NCBI GenBank assembly: GCA_023229845.1
Contig: JALNYK010000014.1
Coordinates: 1-64,000, forward strand
Reading direction: 5' to 3'
DNA: 64,000 nt
Origin: Gallionella sp.
GTDB taxonomy: Bacteria; Pseudomonadota; Gammaproteobacteria; Burkholderiales; Gallionellaceae
A program made the position numbers and the translations under genes. The notes under the pieces are model-generated. The model had not been told where the DNA came from. It saw only the letters and a list, made by a program, of their open reading frames with translations, and did no database searches. Positions 33,126 to 41,329 of this stretch are shown here, in pieces; position 1 is the stretch's first letter; every line of letters begins with the position of its first letter.

Positions 33126-33261
33126 GGGATTCGGCGTGAAATTCTTGGAAAAATGAGAAGGGGGAAAGGACCGCGCCTTCGGCGCTCAAGGGGAAAGGGT
33201 GGCACGCGTCGCGTGCCCGGGTTTTTACCCTTCCCCCTTCTCCCTTTACCCTTCCCGGTTC
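33126..33261 (-). other. gcvH-gcvP spacer with GC-rich palindrome and pyrimidine tract
   Basis: On the minus strand GGGAAGGGTAAAGGGAG...GGGGGAAGGG is followed by GGCACGCGACGCGTGCC, a strong palindrome, and more purine blocks. A related pyrimidine tract lies at 50519-50565 before the tautomerase gene. No gene. Confidence 0.4.
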
Positions 33262-33651
33262 TTAGTGTGCTTCGCTGTCCACCACGACCTGATACGTAGC
33301 CGCATCCAGCAATGCGGCGACGTCGGCGGCGCTGTCCGGCTTCATCTTGAACATCCATGCACCGTAAGGATCGCTGTTGATGTTCTCCGGGGATCCGTCC
33401 AGGTCGCCGTTCACCGCGGTCACTTCGCCGGATACCGGCGCATACACGTCGGCGGCGGCCTTCACAGACTCGACCACAGCGCACTCTTCCTTGGCCTTCA
33501 GCTTGCGACCGACGGCCGGGCTCTCGACGAACACCATGTCGCCCAGCAGCTCTTGCGCATGCTGGGTAATGCCGACGCTGATCGTGCCGTCGGCTTCGGC
33601 CTTAACCCACTCGTGGGAGGCGGTGTACTTCAGGTCTGCTGGGATGCTCAT
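33262..33651 (-). CDS. gcvH: Glycine cleavage system H protein
   Basis: Lipoyl carrier protein, 129 residues. The lipoylated lysine is Lys64 in VVESVKAAADVYAPVSGEV. It shuttles the aminomethyl group from GcvP to GcvT. The start MSIPADLKYTASHEW is standard, with AGGAG before it. It lies between gcvT and gcvP. Confidence 0.97.
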   Translation of the reverse strand: MSIPADLKYTASHEWVKAEADGTISVGITQHAQELLGDMVFVESPAVGRKLKAKEECAVVESVKAAADVYAPVSGEVTAVNGDLDGSPENINSDPYGAWMFKMKPDSAADVAALLDAATYQVVVDSEAH

Positions 33652-33703
33652 TTATTTCTCCTTATTAGTTGTTAGTCGCAAGACGTAAGTCGTAAGTTAA
33701 TTC

Positions 33704-33781
33704 GTAGGTCGGGTTAGGCGTAGCCGTAACCCGACGTTGGGCAATGTCGGGTTACGCGATGAAACCGCTAACCCGACCTAC
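33704..33781. repeat. REP-like GTAG hairpin pair between gcvT and gcvH
   Basis: GTAGGTCGGGTTAGGCG-tag-CCGTAACCCGAC and, inverted, GTCGGGTTACGCG...CGCTAACCCGACCTAC. Just beside it (33671-33698) is GTTAGTCGCAAGACGTAAG, related to the arms inserted in the riboswitch. Confidence 0.7.
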
Positions 33782-33786
33782 ATTTT

Positions 33787-34875
33787 CTAAAGACTAACGA
33801 CAGCTTTGCCGTTGCGCGCGAACGGATACTTTACCACCTTTGCATTCAGCAGCTTGTCGCGAATCTCCACCTGCACGGTGTCGCCGATCTGCACGCCGTT
33901 CGGCACGCGCGCCAGCGCGATAGACTTCTCCAGTGTCGGCGAGAACGTGCCGCTGGTGATCTCGCCCTCGCCTTGTGCGGAGACGACCTTCTGGTGGCCA
34001 CGCAACACGCCGCGATCCAGCAGCACCAGACCGACCAGCTTCTTTGTCGGTGGATTGGCCAGCAACGCGGCCTTGCCGATGAAGTCGCGTTCGCTCTTCA
34101 GGTCCACGGTCCACGCGAGGCCGGATTCCAGCGGGCCTACGGTCTCGTCCATATCCTGTCCGTAAAGATTCATGCCCGCTTCCAGACGCAACGTGTCGCG
34201 CGCGCCGAGGCCGATGGGCTTCACGCCGACATTGTTCAATGCATACCAGAATGCCTCGACGCCCTCTTTCGGCAACATGACTTCGAAGCCATCTTCGCCG
34301 GTGTAGCCGGTGCGGGCAATAAAGTATTCACCGCAGTCGGCGGCCTGGAAGTTCACCAGATTCTCGGTCGCGGCCCTGGTCTGCGGCAGCACTTCCCACA
34401 CTTTTACGCGCGCGTTCGGCCCTTGAATGGCGACCATCGCCAAATCGTCGCGCGAAGTGATCGTCAGGTTGGGCGCATGCACCGTGGCCTGCTCCTTCAT
34501 CCACGCGATGTCCTTGTCCGCCGTGCCCGCGTTCACGACGATGCGGAACCACTGCTCAGTCATGAAATAGATGATCAGGTCGTCGATTACGACGCCTTCA
34601 GGGCGCAGCATCGCGGAGTAAAGCGCCTTGCCCGGCGAGGTGATCTTGTCGGCGTTGTTCGCCAGCAGGTAGCGCAGGAACGCGCGCACGCCGTCGCCCT
34701 TCGCATCCACGACGCGCATGTGGCACACGTCGAACATGCCGCAGTCGTTGCGCACCTGATGGTGCTCGTCGATCTGCGAACCGTAGTTCACCGGCATGTC
34801 CCAGCCGCCGAAATCCACCATCTTCGCGCCCATCGCGCGGTGTGCTGCATTCAAAGGTGTCGTCTTGAGAGTCAT
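33787..34875 (-). CDS. gcvT: Glycine cleavage system aminomethyltransferase (T protein)
   Basis: Transfers the one-carbon unit from aminomethyl-GcvH to tetrahydrofolate, releasing ammonia. 362 residues, beginning MTLKTTPLNAAHRAMGAKMVDFGGWDMPVNYGSQ (shown only as markers: FGGWDMPVNYGS). NAGTADKDIAWM, GYTGEDGFE and GARDTLRLEAGMNLYGQD are family signatures. First gene of gcvTHP, controlled by the riboswitch directly upstream. CTAAGGAAAGCAAA precedes the ATG. Confidence 0.97.
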   Translation of the reverse strand: MTLKTTPLNAAHRAMGAKMVDFGGWDMPVNYGSQIDEHHQVRNDCGMFDVCHMRVVDAKGDGVRAFLRYLLANNADKITSPGKALYSAMLRPEGVVIDDLIIYFMTEQWFRIVVNAGTADKDIAWMKEQATVHAPNLTITSRDDLAMVAIQGPNARVKVWEVLPQTRAATENLVNFQAADCGEYFIARTGYTGEDGFEVMLPKEGVEAFWYALNNVGVKPIGLGARDTLRLEAGMNLYGQDMDETVGPLESGLAWTVDLKSERDFIGKAALLANPPTKKLVGLVLLDRGVLRGHQKVVSAQGEGEITSGTFSPTLEKSIALARVPNGVQIGDTVQVEIRDKLLNAKVVKYPFARNGKAVVSL

Positions 34876-34889
34876 TTTGCTTTCCTTAG

Positions 34890-34926
34890 AAAATAAAAAA
34901 GGCGCAGCGCGAAATCGCGCTGCGCC
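34890..34926 (-). terminator. Expression-platform terminator of the glycine riboswitch
   Basis: On the minus strand GGCGCAGCGC-gatttc-GCGCTGCGCC (perfect 10-bp stem) is followed by TTTTTTATTTT, immediately after the second aptamer and 15 bases before gcvT. A classic intrinsic terminator; glycine binding is expected to prevent its formation or use. Confidence 0.9.
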
Positions 34927-35195
34927 CCATCTGTCCTTGGTACCTGAGAGATTACGACAAAGTCGCGTGCCCCTTCGGTGGTCGGTTATCAGTCGTAAGT
35001 CGTAAGACGTAAGTCGTAAGTTGGTGCTGTCCGCTACGCGGGCTCGCTTTAACTCATGACTTACGTCTTACGTCTAATAACTGATCCTGACACTCTCCAG
35101 ATTCGCCTGTTCCGACTGGTTCCTGAGCCTGAGCGGTTACGGGTGTTGCGCCTTCGGCGGTGCTGATTTCGGCACGCTCTCCCAGTCGGTTTCAA
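34927..35195 (-). ncRNA. Tandem glycine riboswitch upstream of gcvT
   Basis: Two aptamers on the minus strand. Aptamer 1 (35190-35107): CCGACTGGGAGAG opens P1, CGCCGAAGGCGCAA core, GCTCAGGCTCAGGAACCAGTCGG closes it. Aptamer 2 (35104-34932): TCTGGAGAG, CACCGAAGGGGCA core, TCTCTCAGGTACCAAGGACAG. The short linker GAACAGGCGAA joins them. Aptamer 2 has 112 bases between GGAGAG and CACCGAAG, where about 18 are usual (Vibrio type). It controls gcvTHP through the terminator. Confidence 0.93.
34984..35088. repeat. Long imperfect palindrome inside P2 of glycine aptamer 2
   Basis: Arms GGTTATCAGTCGTAAGTCG... (34984-35023) and ...CTTACGTCTAATAACTGATC (35051-35086), both built from repeats of CGTAAGTCGTAAG, pair with each other around a 27-base centre (GTGCTGTCCGCTACGCGGGC). 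A relative lies at 33671-33698. Confidence 0.8.
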
Positions 35196-35205
35196 CGGCG
35201 GGCGG

Positions 35206-35233
35206 ATTATACCGGAAGCGTCGATACAGACAA
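35206..35233 (-). promoter_or_regulatory. Sigma-70 promoter for the gcv operon
   Basis: On the minus strand TTGTCT (35233-35228), 16 bases, TATAAT (35211-35206). Transcription would start near 35199, a few bases before P1 of aptamer 1. The position fits the riboswitch exactly. Confidence 0.8.
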
Positions 35234-35333
35234 CCAGCAAGCCCGGCCGACCGCACTCCCTGCCCCTTGGGGAGAGATGCACCTAGCGCGATACCCAAAG
35301 GGCACAAGAACCTCTTCGAGGTGAATCTCGCCC

Positions 35334-36095
35334 CTAAAGCTCCACCACCACCGGCGTGTGATCCGAAGGTCGCTCCAGCTTACGCGGGGCCTTGTCGATC
35401 ACGCAGCCCTTACACGATGCAACCAACGGTTCGCTGATCAGGATGTGGTCGATGCGCAATCCCATGTTGCGGCGGAAGGCCATCATGCGGTAGTCCCACC
35501 ACGAGTAGCTTTTCTCGGGCTGTTCGAACAGGCGGAAGCTGTCGCGCAGGCCGAGCGCTTGCAATGCCTTGAACGCGGCGCGCTCCGGTTCGCTGACCAG
35601 GACCTTGCCTTCCCAGCCCTTGGGATCGTACAGATCGGCGTCTTCCGGGGCGATGTTGTAGTCGCCCAGCAGCGCCAGCTTCGAGTAGCGCGCCAGTTCT
35701 TCCCGCAGCCAGTCGTGCAGTGCGGCCAACCACTTCAATTTATATTCGTACTTGTCTGAACCGACTTCCTGCCCGTTGGGAATGTAGACGCACACCACGC
35801 GCACATCGCCTATCGTCGCGGCGATCACGCGCTTCTGTTCGTCGGCGTAACCGGGGATGCCGAACTGCACGTCGCAGGCCGGTTCGCGGCTCAGGATCGC
35901 GACGCCGTTGTAGGTCTTCTGGCCGCTGAACACCGAGCGATAGCCGGCCGCCTCAAGCTCGGCCTGCGGAAAATCGGCGTCCTGCTGCTTGGTTTCCTGC
36001 AAACACAGCGCATCGATCGGGTTTGCGGCGAGCCAGTCCAGCACATGCGGCAGACGCACTTTCAACGAGTTGACGTTCCAAGTCGCGAGCTTCAT
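35334..36095 (-). CDS. xth: Exodeoxyribonuclease III (AP endonuclease)
   Basis: Cuts DNA at abasic sites and removes 3' blocks. 253 residues of the exonuclease-endonuclease-phosphatase fold with LQETKQQ (metal Glu), YNIAPEDADLYDP (Asn and Asp), RIDHIL and the catalytic SDHTPV at the end. It starts MKLATWNVNSLKVRLPHV. Its start overlaps the stop of the preceding DUF4124 gene by 4 bases (ATGA). Confidence 0.95.
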   Translation of the reverse strand: MKLATWNVNSLKVRLPHVLDWLAANPIDALCLQETKQQDADFPQAELEAAGYRSVFSGQKTYNGVAILSREPACDVQFGIPGYADEQKRVIAATIGDVRVVCVYIPNGQEVGSDKYEYKLKWLAALHDWLREELARYSKLALLGDYNIAPEDADLYDPKGWEGKVLVSEPERAAFKALQALGLRDSFRLFEQPEKSYSWWDYRMMAFRRNMGLRIDHILISEPLVASCKGCVIDKAPRKLERPSDHTPVVVEL

Positions 36096-36643
36096 GGCGC
36101 GGCGGTTCCGGCGGGAGCAACCGCACTGGCCGCCTCTTTACTCACGGCGGGCGGCGCTGTCAGGGAGGGTTCAGGGCGCGAGCGATACGGCGCGACCTTC
36201 GGATAACCGGCGATATCGAGTTCGCTGTGCCAGCGTCCGTCATTGAACCCATGGATGTAGGCCTTGCCGACGCCCAATACGGGCACATTTTCGCCACCCG
36301 ATGCGGCCTTGAATGCATCGATCTCTTCCTTGGACACCAGATTTTTCTCGACGAACGGGATGCCGCGCTTGTTCAGCAGTTCGCGCGCCTGCTTGCACAC
36401 GTCGGTGCAGTTGTCCGCGACATACAGCGTCACCGGGAAGTTCTGCTGCGCGCGCCGCGTTGCATAAGGCAAATCGGAGTCCGGCACAGCATCGGAGAAT
36501 TTCTTCCTCTCGACATCGACAACAGGCGGGGGCGCATCGCCGTAATGCACCTTGCCCTTCTCGTCCACCCAGCGGTACAGCTCGCCGGCCTGCACTTGCA
36601 GGACAGTCGCCATCAAACCGAACAACAAGAACATGCGTTTCAT
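36092..36643 (-). CDS. Exported DUF4124 protein with glutaredoxin-like domain
   Basis: 183 residues. A signal peptide (MKRMFLLFGLMATVLQVQA) leads to a DUF4124 domain (GELYRWVDEKGKVHYGDAPPP). A glutaredoxin-like part follows, VTLYVADNCTDVCKQARELLNKRGI with C-x3-C instead of C-x2-C, and GGENVPVLGVGKAYIHGFN. A Pro/Ala tail ends it. It is likely periplasmic. It shares an operon with xth by a 4-base overlap and follows prlC by about 17 bases. Confidence 0.8.
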   Translation of the reverse strand: MKRMFLLFGLMATVLQVQAGELYRWVDEKGKVHYGDAPPPVVDVERKKFSDAVPDSDLPYATRRAQQNFPVTLYVADNCTDVCKQARELLNKRGIPFVEKNLVSKEEIDAFKAASGGENVPVLGVGKAYIHGFNDGRWHSELDIAGYPKVAPYRSRPEPSLTAPPAVSKEAASAVAPAGTAAP

Positions 36644-36660
36644 TTTGCCTCCTTGCAGGA

Positions 36661-38718
36661 TCAGGCTTCTTCGATCAGCCCGTTATGCCGCAGCAGCGCG
36701 TCTATGCTGGGTTCCCGTCCGCGGAACGCGGTGAACGACTGCATCGCGCCGCGGCTGCCGCCCATCGCCAGTATCTCGGCGCGGAAACGCGCGCCTACGT
36801 CCGGGTTCAGCACGCCGTGTTCTTCGAACAGGCTGTAGGCGTCGGCGGACAGCACCTCGGCCCACTTGTAGCTGTAATAGCCCGCCGCATAGCCGCCGGA
36901 GAAGATGTGCGAGAAGCTGTGCGGGAAGCGGTTGAAGTCCGGCGGCAGCATCACCGCGACTTCGGCGCGCACCTCGTCGAGCAGTTGCAATATCGTCCTG
37001 TTCCCGCCCGCCTCGAAGCTGCTGTGCATCAGCATATCGAACAGCGAGAACTCGATCTGGCGCAGCGTCTGCAAACCGCTCTGGAAGTTTTTCGCGGCCA
37101 GCATCTTGTCGAACAGCGCGCGCGGCAGCGGCTCGTTGGTGTCCGCCTGACGCGTCATGCCGCGCACCACATCCCACTCCCAGCAGAAGTTTTCCATGAA
37201 CTGGCTGGGCAACTCGACCGCGTCCCACTCCACGCCGTTGATGCCGGAGACGCCGAGGTCTTCCACTTCAGTCAACAGATGATGCAGGCCGTGGCCGAAT
37301 TCATGGAACAACGTAATCACTTCGTCGTGCGTGAAGGTCGCGGGCTTGCCGCCGACCGGTGCGGAGAAGTTGCAGTTCAGGTAAGCGACCGGCGTCTGGA
37401 TGCCGGAAGGCTTGCGACGGCGTGTGATCACGTCGTCCATCCAGGCTCCACCGCGCTTGCTGTTGCGCGCATACATGTCGAGGTAAAACTGGCCGACCAG
37501 CTTGCCGCCCATATCGCGAATGTCGTAGAAGTGCGCGTCCTCGTGCCAGACCGGCGCTTCGGCCCGCTCGATTTGCAGGCCATATAGCGTCTCGACCAGA
37601 CGGAACATGCCGGGCAGCACCGCATCCTCGGGGAAGTACTGCTTCACCTCCTGCTCGGAGAACGCATAGCGCTGCTCGCGCAGCTTCTCGCTGGCGTAGG
37701 CCGTGTCCCAGGAATGCAGTTCGTTCAAACCCAGTTCTTTGCGCGCGAACTCGCGCAGCTCAGCCAGATCCTTCTCGGCGAACGGCCGCGCGCGCTGCGC
37801 CAGTTCGCGCATGAACTGCACCACTTGCTGGGGAGTCTCAGCCATCTTCGCGGCGAGCGACAGTTCGCCGTAGTTCGCGAAGCCCAGCAGCGTCGCCTCC
37901 TCGCCGCGCAGCTTGACGGTCTCGTCCATCAGCGGGCCGTTGTCCCAATCGGACTTGCCGAACTCGGAAGCGCGCGTCGCATAGGCGCGGTACATCGTCT
38001 CGCGCAGCGCGCGGTTGTCGGCATACTGCATCACCGGCATGTAGGACGGGGCCTTCAGCGTGAACATCCAGCCGCTCCCTTCGACTCCGCTCAGGACAGG
38101 CTTGCCTGCGGCTTGGGCGGCCTCCTGCGCCGCCTGCAACACATCTTCCGGCAGGCCATTCAGTTCATCGCGGCTCTCGATCACCATCGTGTAATCGTTG
38201 GTCGCATCCAGCAAGTTGTCGGAAAAACGCGACGACAGATCGGCCAGTCGCTCCTGCACTTCGAGGTAGCGCGGCTTCTTATCGTCCGGCAACTCCGCGC
38301 CGCCCAAGCGGAAATCGCGCAACTCGTTCTCGATCACCTTCTTGCGCGCGCCGCTCAACGTCTCGAACTCGTCGCTGTTGCGCAGCGCCTTGAATTTATC
38401 GAACAGCGCGAGGTTCTGCCCCATCTCGGCGTAATACTGCGTGATCTTCGGCAGCATCGCGTTGTACACCTCGCGCAACTCGGGCGAATTCATCACCGCA
38501 TTCAGGTGGCCGACCGGCCCCCAAGCGCGCGACATGCGCTCGTTCGCGTCCTCCATCGGCAACACGAAGTCGTCCCAAGTCGGCGGCACATCGTCCGCCA
38601 GCAGGCGCGCGACCAGCGCGCGATTCTCGTCCAGCAGCTGCTCTATCGCGGGAGCGACATGTTCGGGTTTGATCTCCGCAAAGCGCGGCAGACCGGAGAA
38701 ATCGAGTAATGGATTCAT
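36661..38718 (-). CDS. prlC: Oligopeptidase A (M3 metallopeptidase) with a small in-frame insert
   Basis: A cytoplasmic zinc peptidase that degrades peptides, including cleaved signal peptides. 685 residues from ATG at 38718 (MNPLLDFSGLPRF); the upstream ORF extension is not family-like. Zinc site TLFHEFGHGLHHLL with the second ligand Glu about 25 residues on. Between AAQAAGK and GWMFTLKAPSY lie nine extra residues, PVLSGVEGS, encoded by a dispersed repeat (38076-38100). Confidence 0.93.
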   Translation of the reverse strand: MNPLLDFSGLPRFAEIKPEHVAPAIEQLLDENRALVARLLADDVPPTWDDFVLPMEDANERMSRAWGPVGHLNAVMNSPELREVYNAMLPKITQYYAEMGQNLALFDKFKALRNSDEFETLSGARKKVIENELRDFRLGGAELPDDKKPRYLEVQERLADLSSRFSDNLLDATNDYTMVIESRDELNGLPEDVLQAAQEAAQAAGKPVLSGVEGSGWMFTLKAPSYMPVMQYADNRALRETMYRAYATRASEFGKSDWDNGPLMDETVKLRGEEATLLGFANYGELSLAAKMAETPQQVVQFMRELAQRARPFAEKDLAELREFARKELGLNELHSWDTAYASEKLREQRYAFSEQEVKQYFPEDAVLPGMFRLVETLYGLQIERAEAPVWHEDAHFYDIRDMGGKLVGQFYLDMYARNSKRGGAWMDDVITRRRKPSGIQTPVAYLNCNFSAPVGGKPATFTHDEVITLFHEFGHGLHHLLTEVEDLGVSGINGVEWDAVELPSQFMENFCWEWDVVRGMTRQADTNEPLPRALFDKMLAAKNFQSGLQTLRQIEFSLFDMLMHSSFEAGGNRTILQLLDEVRAEVAVMLPPDFNRFPHSFSHIFSGGYAAGYYSYKWAEVLSADAYSLFEEHGVLNPDVGARFRAEILAMGGSRGAMQSFTAFRGREPSIDALLRHNGLIEEA
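38076..38100. repeat. Dispersed repeat CCTGTCCTGAGCGGAGTCGAAGGGA inside prlC
   Basis: On the minus strand CCTGTCCTGAGCGGAGTCGA continues AGGGA. Text of this kind (GTCCTGAGC...AGTCGAAGG) is a widespread intergenic repeat of bacterial genomes. Here it is translated as PVLSGVEG within prlC. Confidence 0.65.
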
Positions 38719-38804
38719 ATGGAGACTGGAAATAAATGCGGCAGTGGAAATACGAGCGTCGCATTTTACTACAGCAAACATGGCGGCCCGCTACGCTCTA
38801 TCCC

Positions 38805-39509
38805 CTACTTTGCGCGCGGCACACCGATCTTGGGACACCAAGCCGATATCGGGCACTCGTCGCAACGGGGAGCGGCGGGAGTGCAAATCTCGCGCCCGAG
38901 AGAAATTATATTCACGTGCAGCGAATAGCGCAGCTCGGGCGGAATTTTGGATTGCAAACGATCCATATCTCGCGGCGCGCAATGCTTGTCTTTTTGTGTC
39001 GGCCTGACCCAGCCGAGACGCCGCGCGATGCGCCAACAATGCGTGTCCACGGGAAACACCTGCCGGCCCAGCGAATACATCAACACGCATCGCGCCACCT
39101 TCTTCCCGACGCCCGGCAACGACACCAAAAAAGCTTCGGCATCCGCATCGCTCATCTTGCGCAGTGGTTTAAGGGTCGGCTCGCCGAACCTCGCCACGAT
39201 GACATCGAGCAGCTCGCAAATCGCCTTCGCCTTCTGGTTCGACAAACCGCCGCTGACGATAGGCCGCGCGATATATTCGGCGGGCGCTTCGGCGATTTGG
39301 TAATGAGTGGGGAACGTTTCTTTCAGCGAACGGAAAGTGCTGCGGTAACTCGCCTCGCCCGTCTTCGTGCTGCAAATGATGAACAACAACTCGTCCAGCG
39401 GGTTCTTGAGGTTGTAGTGGCTGAAGTCGCGGTAGCGGGATTTCAGGGCGGCTGCAATATTCCAAACGTTCGATGAGTATTTTCGAGTGGTCACATTGGC
39501 AGTCCGCAT
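38805..39509 (-). CDS. Endonuclease III-like DNA glycosylase (HhH-GPD, 4Fe-4S)
   Basis: 234 residues from ATG at 39509; the frame runs on upstream through a REP-like repeat and is not used. The helix-hairpin-helix block LPGVGKKVARCVLMYSLG carries the Lys nucleophile, and PVDTHCWRIARRLGW the catalytic Asp. The cluster motif is C-x6-C-x2-C-x5-C (CTPAAPRCDECPISAWC). It removes damaged pyrimidines or mismatched bases; substrate within the family is open. AGGAG lies 12 bases before the ATG. Confidence 0.88.
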   Translation of the reverse strand: MRTANVTTRKYSSNVWNIAAALKSRYRDFSHYNLKNPLDELLFIICSTKTGEASYRSTFRSLKETFPTHYQIAEAPAEYIARPIVSGGLSNQKAKAICELLDVIVARFGEPTLKPLRKMSDADAEAFLVSLPGVGKKVARCVLMYSLGRQVFPVDTHCWRIARRLGWVRPTQKDKHCAPRDMDRLQSKIPPELRYSLHVNIISLGREICTPAAPRCDECPISAWCPKIGVPRAK

Positions 39510-39554
39510 AGATGAGTTGAGCTCCTGTAGATGAGTGAATCCCGCGAAGCCCGT

Positions 39555-39633
39555 GTAGGATGGGTGGAGCGCAAGCGATACCCATCGCCAATTTCGAGCA
39601 ATGATGGGTATCGCGTTGCTCAACCCATCCTAC
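39555..39633. repeat. REP-like GTAG hairpin pair
   Basis: GTAGGATGGGTGGAGCGCAA-GCGATACCCATC and the inverted GATGGGTATCGCG...CAACCCATCCTAC. It lies upstream of the EndoIII-like gene and reads through as a false N-terminal extension of it. Confidence 0.7.
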
Positions 39634-39649
39634 AACTGATGATTCGGAA

Positions 39650-40057
39650 TCAACCTATGTCGAAATTTGGCGACAGCGAACAATCCCACGCGCGTACAGA
39701 TTGAAAAGCCGCAAGCAAACCCGATAAAGTTCCAAAAAGTGGCAAGGTTGTTCTTTCTTCCTCACCCGCAACACGGAGTTCAACAAACTCATGCAACGCA
39801 TGATCGTCACAGGTCGGCCCTCCTGACAGCTCCCACAATTCTTTGTACACAGCAGGAATTCCTACTTGCTCGGCGACAAAGTATTCACCTGAATCCAAAC
39901 AGCCGCGCAATGTCGCTATGTCATTTTGCGAGGGGACGCCTGACAGAAGAATTTCTCCCCAAGCCTTATAGTTTGCTGCGTCGCGATAAAGATACTCAAA
40001 GACACAGCACTCTATCAAGGCCTCATTAGATAGCGACACCTGTTTGCTCATCGACAA
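39650..40057 (-). CDS. Hypothetical protein in an AT-richer patch
   Basis: 135 residues, not recognised. No signal or membrane segment; acidic, with EALIECCVFEYLYRDAANYKAWGE and DDHALHEFVELRVAGEEERT. The start is taken as TTG at 40057 because GGGAG lies 7 bases upstream; an ATG at 40051 (MSKQVSL) is the alternative with 13-base spacing. Composition and isolation suggest acquired DNA. Confidence 0.6.
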   Translation of the reverse strand: MSMSKQVSLSNEALIECCVFEYLYRDAANYKAWGEILLSGVPSQNDIATLRGCLDSGEYFVAEQVGIPAVYKELWELSGGPTCDDHALHEFVELRVAGEEERTTLPLFGTLSGLLAAFQSVRAWDCSLSPNFDIG

Positions 40058-40118
40058 TTGAAATCTCCCTACGGCTACTGCTTACTGGATGGAATTGATG
40101 TTCGTCTGACTGCGCCAG

Positions 40119-40898
40119 TCATTTTTGCCGATTATCGACAAACAAATCTACTCTATGGCGCGCAAGAAATTCAACGCTCGGCATGAAGCGCTCCGGCAAC
40201 TCAATCAACTTCCCATTCAGTGGTACTAACACATCTTTTATGAATGGCTCATCACGCCGCCGGAGCTCCTCTGACACAACGATCTTGAAATCATCGGTGA
40301 GCGTTATTAGCCCTTTATCAAAAGCCCGATCATGGATCGCCGAAAGACACAGTCCATTGCTTGGGTTCAAGCGATTCGCCTTATCTTTGCTCCACGGCAC
40401 GATGTGGCTGGCAATCAGTAAGCGAGGCTCGGACAATCCAGACATGCAGCAACGCCCCCGATAACTGCTTAACACAGCGCGACGGAAAAAACTTTGTTTG
40501 ATGCGCTGCTCGGTAACAACCCGTCTCGTTTCTCCCGTGTAATCTTCTGGAACAAGCTGCTCGTCGGACTCGTCTTCCGATGGCAGCGTGTGGTCAAGAT
40601 TGCGCCTGAGCATTTCGCACTCCAGAGCGAGCTTTTCCCAGTCGGCATGAAATTCGGCCCATACCTCTTTATCGAGCGAACCCGCATTGCCCAAACCTGC
40701 GCGCCCCGTACCGGTAATTGCCGGATCAAGGCTGGCGAAATTCACGAGTTTCATTGCGACTGCACCCGGCGTTCGCCCTATCAGTTTTGCAAGCTGAATA
40801 ATTTCAGGATTTCGGCTGTGCAATCTTCCAAAAGGAAGTTGGCAATAAAGGTGGAATGCGAGCTTGAGTTGTTCTTTCGTCCAGCGGGTTGTAGCCAT
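40119..40898 (-). CDS. HNH endonuclease family protein
   Basis: 259 residues from ATG at 40898 (MATTRWTKEQLKLAF); a GTG at 40913 is possible. The N-terminal third is helical (LIGRTPGAVAMKLVNFASLDP), possibly DNA-binding. The C-terminal half has the HNH fold: YRGRCCMSGL, LLIASHIVPWSKDKANRLNP, then NGLCLSAIHDRAFDKGLITL. Relatives occur as restriction-like or defence nucleases. No methyltransferase lies nearby. AT-richer than surrounding housekeeping genes. Confidence 0.85.
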   Translation of the reverse strand: MATTRWTKEQLKLAFHLYCQLPFGRLHSRNPEIIQLAKLIGRTPGAVAMKLVNFASLDPAITGTGRAGLGNAGSLDKEVWAEFHADWEKLALECEMLRRNLDHTLPSEDESDEQLVPEDYTGETRRVVTEQRIKQSFFRRAVLSSYRGRCCMSGLSEPRLLIASHIVPWSKDKANRLNPSNGLCLSAIHDRAFDKGLITLTDDFKIVVSEELRRRDEPFIKDVLVPLNGKLIELPERFMPSVEFLARHRVDLFVDNRQK

Positions 40899-41029
40899 GA
40901 TGTCTTGCGGCACTTCGACAGCTTGCGTGCCTTCTCCCCTAAGTTGGTTTGCGACATCATCAGTTTAGCTACATATTCGACGAGCGGCATGGATTCTGCG
41001 CGGAGCTATTTCCCCGCCCGGCCTCCGGA

Positions 41030-41329
41030 TCAATCCAGCACCGTCTCCCGATCCCGCTCGATGATGGCGCGAAACCCCGCGCTGCATGTTGCCCAATCCA
41101 CCAGATCGATGGTGTAGGGGATGTCGGAGTCGCTGAAGTCTTGCCGCAACTGGGCCGAGATTTCATAGGGCAAGGGAGTTTCGCCGACGATGCAAAGGTC
41201 GAGATCGGAAGCCGGTTTCACCTTGCCGGTGACGCGCGATCCGAAAGCCCACACGACACGATCCGGCACGTTGCGCCGCAGGATTTCGCGCACCACATCA
41301 AGGTGGTCGGGACGCACGTCAAGCGGCAT
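41030..41329 (-). CDS. MntA-like nucleotidyltransferase (antitoxin of a HepT pair)
   Basis: 99 residues from ATG at 41329. The minimal nucleotidyltransferase motif GS-x10-DxD is complete: GSRVTGKVKPASDLD at 30-44. Such proteins AMP-modify the partner HepT near its active site. It overlaps the upstream HEPN gene by 11 bases, so they are co-translated. Confidence 0.85.
   Translation of the reverse strand: MPLDVRPDHLDVVREILRRNVPDRVVWAFGSRVTGKVKPASDLDLCIVGETPLPYEISAQLRQDFSDSDIPYTIDLVDWATCSAGFRAIIERDRETVLD

Noticed and set aside
39510..39623. N-terminal extension of the EndoIII-like protein
   Set aside because: Those codons come from a REP-like inverted repeat and do not match the family.
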